Part shown: piece after piece, positions 57,544 to 64,000 of the stretch
How the letters are laid out: each line of letters begins with the position of its first letter
How positions within the stretch are numbered: the first letter of the stretch is position 1
DNA from: Paulownia fortunei
Lineage: Eukaryota; Streptophyta; Magnoliopsida; Lamiales; Paulowniaceae
Length of the DNA: 64,000 nucleotides
Direction of reading: 5' to 3'
NCBI GenBank assembly: GCA_019321725.1
Contig: CM033119.1
Coordinates: 2,629,865-2,693,864, forward strand
The notes under the pieces: generated by a model
Database searches by the model: none
The model's input: only the letters and a program-made list of their open reading frames with translations
Told to the model about the DNA's origin: nothing
Position numbers and translations under genes: made by a program

Positions 57544-59891
57544 CTTTTTAGGTGGGGATGAATTTTGTGCATGTACTCCATTTCTCTCTGGAGTATCTTG
57601 CTATGGATATCATGAATGCAAATGGACTTTATCCACCTGTTCCGTTACAACTTAAAACAATCTTGGTAATCTGTAAAGGAGTGTTCCAGCCTGTGCATAT
57701 TGGGTCATGTCCCTTCTTGTGGCTGTTTCCATAGTGCATGGAAAAATGGTTGGTGCTTGTGTTGCATCAGGCCGAAATACATGTAGAAGTGTAAACAACA
57801 TGCGCATATTTACGCGAGGTTGGTCCTTTTTTCTTGGTATACGTAATTCAGTAGAGCTCAATACAAATGATTTTGAGAAGTTGGGAGTTTTGATGTATTG
57901 GCAAAAATGAAATTGTGTTATTTATTTTGTCAAATTCAGTTCATCAGGCAAGTTGTTTTCAACCTTGATATTTTAAGTAATATTCCATAATTCGGTCTTC
58001 AACCATAATGATGTCATGCCTGGTGGCTTTCACACACAGGATGTCCCCATCAGCTCCATGCAATTCAGCCAATTCTTCTCTGCAACTACAGCAAACTTTG
58101 TAGTCACAACAGCCAATTCTACTCTTTCTTCATACGCAGTCCTCTCCTTGTAAAAACTGTTCATCCATGGCTATACCGGAAAATACAAAGATTTTCAGAA
58201 TCATGGATTTCTGGAGCCTAGGTAATTAAGAATGCAAAAGGCTTTCAGTAGAGTGAATATTACAATCCGATGATCATAAATTGACCTGAAATTCCAAGGA
58301 CTTCAATTTTTGCAATCTTTGGGTGTGATTTGCATAAAACAAAACCTCTTTAGATGCTTAGATTTAAGTCATTTTCTTGACTTTCATGCATAAACCCTTG
58401 TTTGTTTAGTCATTACGTCTTCTACCACCCTGGTTCGTTTCGTCTTTATGTTTTCACCATCTCGGCTTCATGGTAATTTGAGATGAAACAGAAATAAAAG
58501 CGACAGCTGCAACATCACGCTCTTAAGATTTTTTAAGGGCTCTCTCCCATGGATTTCATTGTTCAGAACTGGAGATTGATGAATTAGAAGCATTGATTGC
58601 TCGACGTGGATTCATAGACAAAGTAATAAAAGTCAGCCTACCATCATTTTTGAAAAGAGTCGGTATCTTAATTGAATACTTCGTTGCATGATACTGGAAA
58701 CAATTAATGAATCAAACGTGGTAGGTTTAGAATTTCATATATCATTATACCCACAGGTACAAATCCTCCCTGACTTTCTAGTTATGTAATTAAAAGTTCC
58801 TGACGAGCACAGCATAACAGTGATGATGTATAGTACAGTACAACTTTTCAGTACCTAAGGACTTCGCACCGACCAGCGTTCGTGTTGTGTTTTCCTGGGC
58901 CAAAACCTTCGAGCAATAGCGACTTAATTTGTTCCACTGCCTTTTTTATATGCTCCACCACAAAAGGGGTGACTGACAGACTAAGTTCAAACCAACACTT
59001 CACAACCCCGCCCCCACCCCACAAAAAACCCAAAAAAAAGGCCGCCACCGCACACACAAAACTCATTTTTAAACATAAGATGCCTAGAAACGAATTATGG
59101 TATTCTATTCTATTTCTTCAACGGCAAGAATCATCCATCTACTTTCTGTGTAAATGTCACAGTTGCATAGTTTTGCTACACAAAAGGAAACATCACAAGT
59201 CATGCAGGCGAAAGACTAAAACAGGCACCAATTAAACGCATTCTCCCCCTCCCTTTAAAATAAGCCGGCTCTTGTTCTTTCTCGAATTTTTTTCGCTCTT
59301 AGGGTGGGGTGGAGAGGGGCAGTTAAGAACTTACCACTCAAAATACCTATAGGAAGCAGTTCCTGTAACTAGTAAAAGAGGAGTATAGAATTCAAATGAG
59401 TATAAATCAATTCTGGCAACTCCTGAAAATTCTACAATAAACTTGGCTTGAAGGCAATCCAGACTATATACACTCGCATAATTGGGAAACCAGATGCAGG
59501 TCAGGGAGCAGGAGCCAGGAGGGCCTTGGCAGAAAGAGTAGTTTACAGACACCTTCAAGGAGGGCATATATGGAAGCTGATACAAGGTGCGTTCAGTCAG
59601 CCAGGTCACTCCTGCTGTTCCCCTCAAAACAGTTAGTGCAGATAGGCAGCTGTCACAAACCAGCGCAAATTTTAGTTAGAAAAATTATGATGATGTAACA
59701 TTCCTATGAAGAAACACTATGCTTTATGTTTTCCTTTCTCTTAAATTAGTACAACTGGGAAGTCAGCCAACACACCATTTACTCTTTTCTTATTATGCAC
59801 CTCCATCTTCCCAACCAATGGGAACTCCTGATTTTCTATGCTGCACAAACAGCTATTACTTAAAGGCCAACACCAGAATAAGATAAACTGA
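57544..59891. other. Convergent 3' region between SBDS and SEUSS
   Basis: Tail-to-tail intergenic sequence that includes both 3' untranslated regions. No gene domain seen. A C-rich patch (CCCCGCCCCCACCCC-type) occurs near 59005-59025. Confidence 0.5.
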
Positions 59892-62800
59892 TCAGGGAGA
59901 TGCCTTCCAATCGAATTGAAGGTCATTAAAACCATTGACTGCCCCAAGACCACTAAGCAGTTGGTTACCCAAATCCTGCTGCTGCTGACTCATGCTCTGC
60001 TCTCGCGTCATTGTCATGCCTACTCTCCCATTCATAGACAGTGAGTTATTGCCAAGTGCTGCTCGAATCCCATTTACCATGGCTGACTGGCCAAGCCCAT
60101 TGCCGATGCCCCCAAAGCCAGAACCACCATTCCCGGGGTTGCCATTGGCCACTCCATTTCCTACAAGAATATTGCTGCCATTCATACCAGCATTATTGCT
60201 TGCTGACAACATTCCATTAACATTTTTCATGTCACTATTCATCGTCCCCATGCCCATCATACTACCCCCACCAAGATGTGAAGACATCATCATGTCATGT
60301 ATAATTTTCTGGACAGAGCTTTGTGAATCATTCGCATCTGCATCACCAGATAAAGAAGGTTGCTGCATTGAAATATTTGGTGAATTCACCGAGTTCACAT
60401 GAGCTCCTGATAAACTACCATGTGAAGTTGGTTGTGGATTAGTAGATGAGGATGGCGTTGGGGATTGGAAGGGGGACGGAGTGGGTTGAGTTTGCGGCAT
60501 GGTGCTTGAAGATCCTGGAGATGGCATCTGAACACTATTACCTCCATAAGGGCTGTTTGCACTAGACATTGGATTTTGCTGTCGAGAGTTAATTGAATTT
60601 TGATGAAGCAGCCCAACAATGGTACTAGCAGATGAAGTTGCAGGCACCGAGTTCATACTGTTATTAACACTTGGCATGCCATTAATAGAGGCAAGTTGCA
60701 TAGCTGCGGCCTGGACAGGATTATCATTGTTTGAGTTTTGACCCAATGTTTGCTGCTGCTGCTGCTGCTGCTGCTGTAGCTGCCCCTCAGCTTGCTGAGG
60801 TTGACCTTGAAACCCAGGTGAAGAATTTGTTCTTTGAGGAAATTTGGTCAAGCTCTCTGAAAAAGAAAAATTCACCATAACCAGTTATCTTCCACATGCC
60901 CTAGTGTCAATGAAACAACTTGGAAAATAACAACTCTTGAGCCAGTTTAACTGAAGGAAATATCGTAGAAATAATAGAAATGAGTCAGCTAAGGAACATC
61001 CATAATTGTGGAAAGATGGGTGGCATCACCATCTTAACCAGACCGGGGACGCCTTCCCTACATGCACAAACTTGACTTTTGAAACAGCAAGCACAGAGTT
61101 GGACCTTAAATTGGAAATATTCACATCAGGACTTCAACTACAGTTTTGCAAATTTGCTTCCAAATTATACTTCAACTTGCCTTCCAGTAAGGTTCATCAT
61201 GAAAGATCATTCCAGTAAACAAAAAGCCAACCAGGAGTCTTAAGATGCTTAGTCTCACCGCAAAGACCTCCACAATTCCACTTCATATAAAAATTAACCA
61301 AAAGTTTTAGAGGTTATCTTCCTCAGCATAAGATAAATGTCAACACACTTTCTAACTACCTTCAGCAGTTAACAGAATTGGTCAGCACTTGCAATTACTT
61401 CAAATATAGCAACTCTCAATATGACAAAGAATAGGAAAAGTACGTACATAAAAGACATGAAATATCTATTGCCAAAATATGTAAATGGCATGGGGGTTAT
61501 CAGATTAACTGCAGTAATGTTGTTAAAGAATGGCATATAAAGTATTGGTAATCAAAATCAACTAAAGGAAAGACAAGTATTGAGGAGTTCAAGAAACAGC
61601 CATTGTGAAGAAAACCTCGCATATTATTTTAAGTTTCTCATCATAGCTGCATATGAATTTCAACACACTCAGCTTGCTACGCATGCCTTACTAATTGATA
61701 GTTTCTTAGTACTCATCATGGAGACAAAAAGAAAACACCACAAACTTATTATAGTTCATAAATCTTATTTCATGCAATTTATAACTATTTCAAAGTCATT
61801 AGAATCATCCCTCCATGCCACTTGTTCAGGGTTTGAATTTTTAGGGAAAAAAAAATCCCTCCATGCCACTTTGTCCAGCTTAAGTCCCATGGCTCACTTG
61901 GCTTACCATGTTCAATAAACAAAACAGGTCGAAAGAATTGAGAGCAAATAATCAAGCTTACCCATAGGACCTGTTCCAGTTTCACGGCTATAATCAATAA
62001 GATCTTTCATGCTATTCACCACTTCTGATATCTGCAATTTTAACAGTAAAAGAAGTATAAGGCAAATGATCATCCACTAACAGGGACACATAGTGATAAG
62101 AAATCTTCCATGCTATTGATCGCTTATCATACATGTGACGCTAGCAGAGAATTATCAAGCAAATATCATCCACAAGTACAAAAATAGGTAATGAAAAAGA
62201 TATAGCCATAGCTCTAGCCAGTACATGCATCATCAGTATCCTTATACAACAGGAAACACAGAATTTGGATGTTTCTCTCTAGGATAAATAAATTCCCACT
62301 TCTTCAATGATGCGCAAGTTGTTTTTACCTTCAGCAACTAACGCAACCAAGAAAAGGCTATACTCCTTTCATTGAGTCCACAGCTCCTACTTTGATTACA
62401 AAGGAAACTCTCATTCAATGAGTAGTCTCCTATTTAATTGACTCCAGTTAACCAGCATCTAAATTCGTGTTAGGTATTTAAACCAATTTGAGAGGAAATT
62501 TCTAACCACCGAGGACTGAGTCCAAGTTTGTACTACAAATTCAAATGCACCAATAACTTTGTTTACGAACCGAACCTGAAAAGAATTGTGTTCAAATATA
62601 TACTGCAAAGATAAAGTTTTAAAACCGGTTTATAACTTTGGCTGAAATCATCACATAATCCTTCATAAACATTTTTCTGTTTAAATTCAATATTTCACCT
62701 TTGATCATGGGCAGTAAACAAGTTCTTCGGTCGTACTGAGTTGAAAAATAATGGCTCATAAGAGTATGAATACAAAATTCATGCATGGAACATCAACTTT

Positions 62801-63729
62801 TTATATCGTTGAACAAGGAAATAATGTTATAAAATTAGGTAAACAATCTGAACAGCTCCATTTTAGCTATTCTTCATTCAATATTGAGAAAGAGATAGCA
62901 AGATAAAAAGGAGCAAAACTATTTGATTTATAGTACAAATAATTCAATTGAACAGCATTATGTCAAGTGGTGGGACTTCACAAGCACTCAAGTAAGGGCA
63001 CTGCAAAAGAACAGTTTACAACATCAACATATTTTATAAATCAGCAGGTATTCTCAGGCTTAGAGCAGAGATTAAGAATCTAAAGCAAGAAAAGATATTC
63101 TACTAGCTCCATGTGACTTTGGAAAACATAGAAATACCATTATTTACAAAACACAAAGACACAACACATAGGCCTTGCAAATCAACCCATCAGAAAGACG
63201 AGCTATTCTCCTTCCTGATGTAAACTGAAGCACAAGAGAATATGAACTGGTGTTAAAGATAATACCAAAAAGCAATCATAATGACTGAAGAAAACATGGT
63301 CAATTACAATTGCTATTTGCAACTCACTAGATCAAGTAAGATTAGCAAATAGCATACAAGGGAAAATTTAAATTGGCACCTCAGATTAACTAATGAGGGT
63401 CCAGCAAGAACTAACAAGCTCTTGAAACACAGTACAAGGGGGTATGAACAAAAAACTAAAGTGAATGCTTAAAGGAGAATGCTTGACATTTAGTAGCTTT
63501 CCATACTATTTTGCTAGAATACCTAACATATAAACATCTTATATCCATGCCCTTTCAATCTACTATTGCGAGTCAAGCCCATGGTTTTCAATTGCTGAAG
63601 CAGGAACTTACTAATGGAAGAAAAAGCCACATTACCTGCAGGCACCGCACGTATCTCTTTGTATATCCCAAATCATTTACTAGTGGAACTTCCAATGCTT
63701 TGGCCAGTTGACGAGCTGAAGCAACAAAC
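59892..63729 (-). CDS. SEU: Transcriptional co-regulator SEUSS, 3' three exons (gene continues past the right edge)
   Basis: Partial gene on the minus strand: exons 63729-63636, 62031-61962 and 60856-59892, about 376 codons with phases consistent. The first two give VASARQLAKALEVPLVNDLG, KRYVRCLQ and VVNSMKDLIDYSRETGTGP, the end of the conserved LIM-binding (Ldb1-like) dimerisation region. The last exon encodes the Gln/Ser/Asn/Gly/Met-rich tail, with a polyQ run (CAG-type repeat near 60751-60775), HDMMMSSHLGGGSMMGMG, and the family ending GFNDLQFDWKASP. SEU is nuclear, binds LEUNIG and MADS/YABBY-type partners, and represses genes such as AGAMOUS in flowers. The remaining upstream exons lie beyond 64000; 63730-64000 reads as intron. 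SBDS lies tail-to-tail on the other side, as in Arabidopsis by memory. Confidence 0.95.
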
Positions 63730-64000
63730 CTGGAAAAGCAAAAGGAATAAAACAAGTAAATCTCTACTAACAAAAGATTCTGCCCCTACTTTCTCCTACG
63801 CAAACAGTTTCGTTTCACTAGTACTCGTATTTTCCTTCAAACACACAGAAATGCATATGACAACTCCAAGAGACAAATCAAGGGAAACTAATAAAATATA
63901 AGTTGGTAAAATTTGTGAAGATGTCTGTAATTGATTGGAAATGCTAAATTTCCTTGTTCAAACAATTTGTTCACATATATTGCAACTCGAGCTTCTGTGT

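Noticed and set aside
60395..60619. Alternative frames overlapping the SEUSS last exon
   Set aside because: Shadows of the long Gln/Ser/Asn-rich SEUSS coding frame.

Overview
This window is nuclear DNA of a flowering plant, almost certainly a eudicot. It is AT-rich, its genes are split by GT-AG introns, and it carries plant-specific families (GRAS, R2R3-MYB, PMEI, SEUSS), small nonautonomous DNA transposons and a piece of plastid DNA inside an intron. The species cannot be named from the sequence. Gene models were built by reading exons by hand and checking that reading phase is kept across every junction.

Layout. (1) 0.3-11.1 kb, minus strand: three tandem paralogs (A, B, C) of a small five-exon family that I do not recognise. 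Each has a targeting-like N-terminus, one hydrophobic segment, an acidic helical block with a DLPEG-type motif, and a variable acidic tail. (2) 11.9-12.8 kb, minus: a frameshifted pseudogene of a multi-pass plant membrane protein. (3) 13.7-17.7 kb, minus: a seven-exon gene of the PEP mutase/isocitrate lyase superfamily that carries an in-frame stop and an out-of-frame leader. (4) 19.5-20.8 kb, minus: an R2R3-MYB of the MYB52/105/117 type. (5) 20.9-33.5 kb: no gene seen; a retroelement remnant, a long-TIR element and orphan promoter-type motifs. (6) 35.5-37.2 kb, plus: an SCL1-like GRAS gene with a probable leader intron. (7) 38.3-49.9 kb, minus: a complete 14-exon SDN5-like DEDDh exonuclease whose introns hold two MITEs, a retroelement remnant and three local duplications. 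(8) 51.6 kb, plus: a PMEI/invertase-inhibitor gene. (9) 52.8-57.5 kb, plus: a five-exon SBDS ribosome-maturation gene with a zinc-finger tail; its last intron holds plastid trnE-trnY DNA and a MITE. (10) 59.9 kb to the right edge, minus: the 3' three exons of SEUSS.

The genes do not form a pathway. From memory, two neighbour pairs recall Arabidopsis order: SEU/SBDS (At1g43850/At1g43860) and PEP mutase-like/SCL1 (At1g21440/At1g21450). The least described content is the tandem family A-C; copies B and C share an upstream CGCG-containing element. I found no RNA gene that looks functional, no CRISPR and no bacterial-type system.
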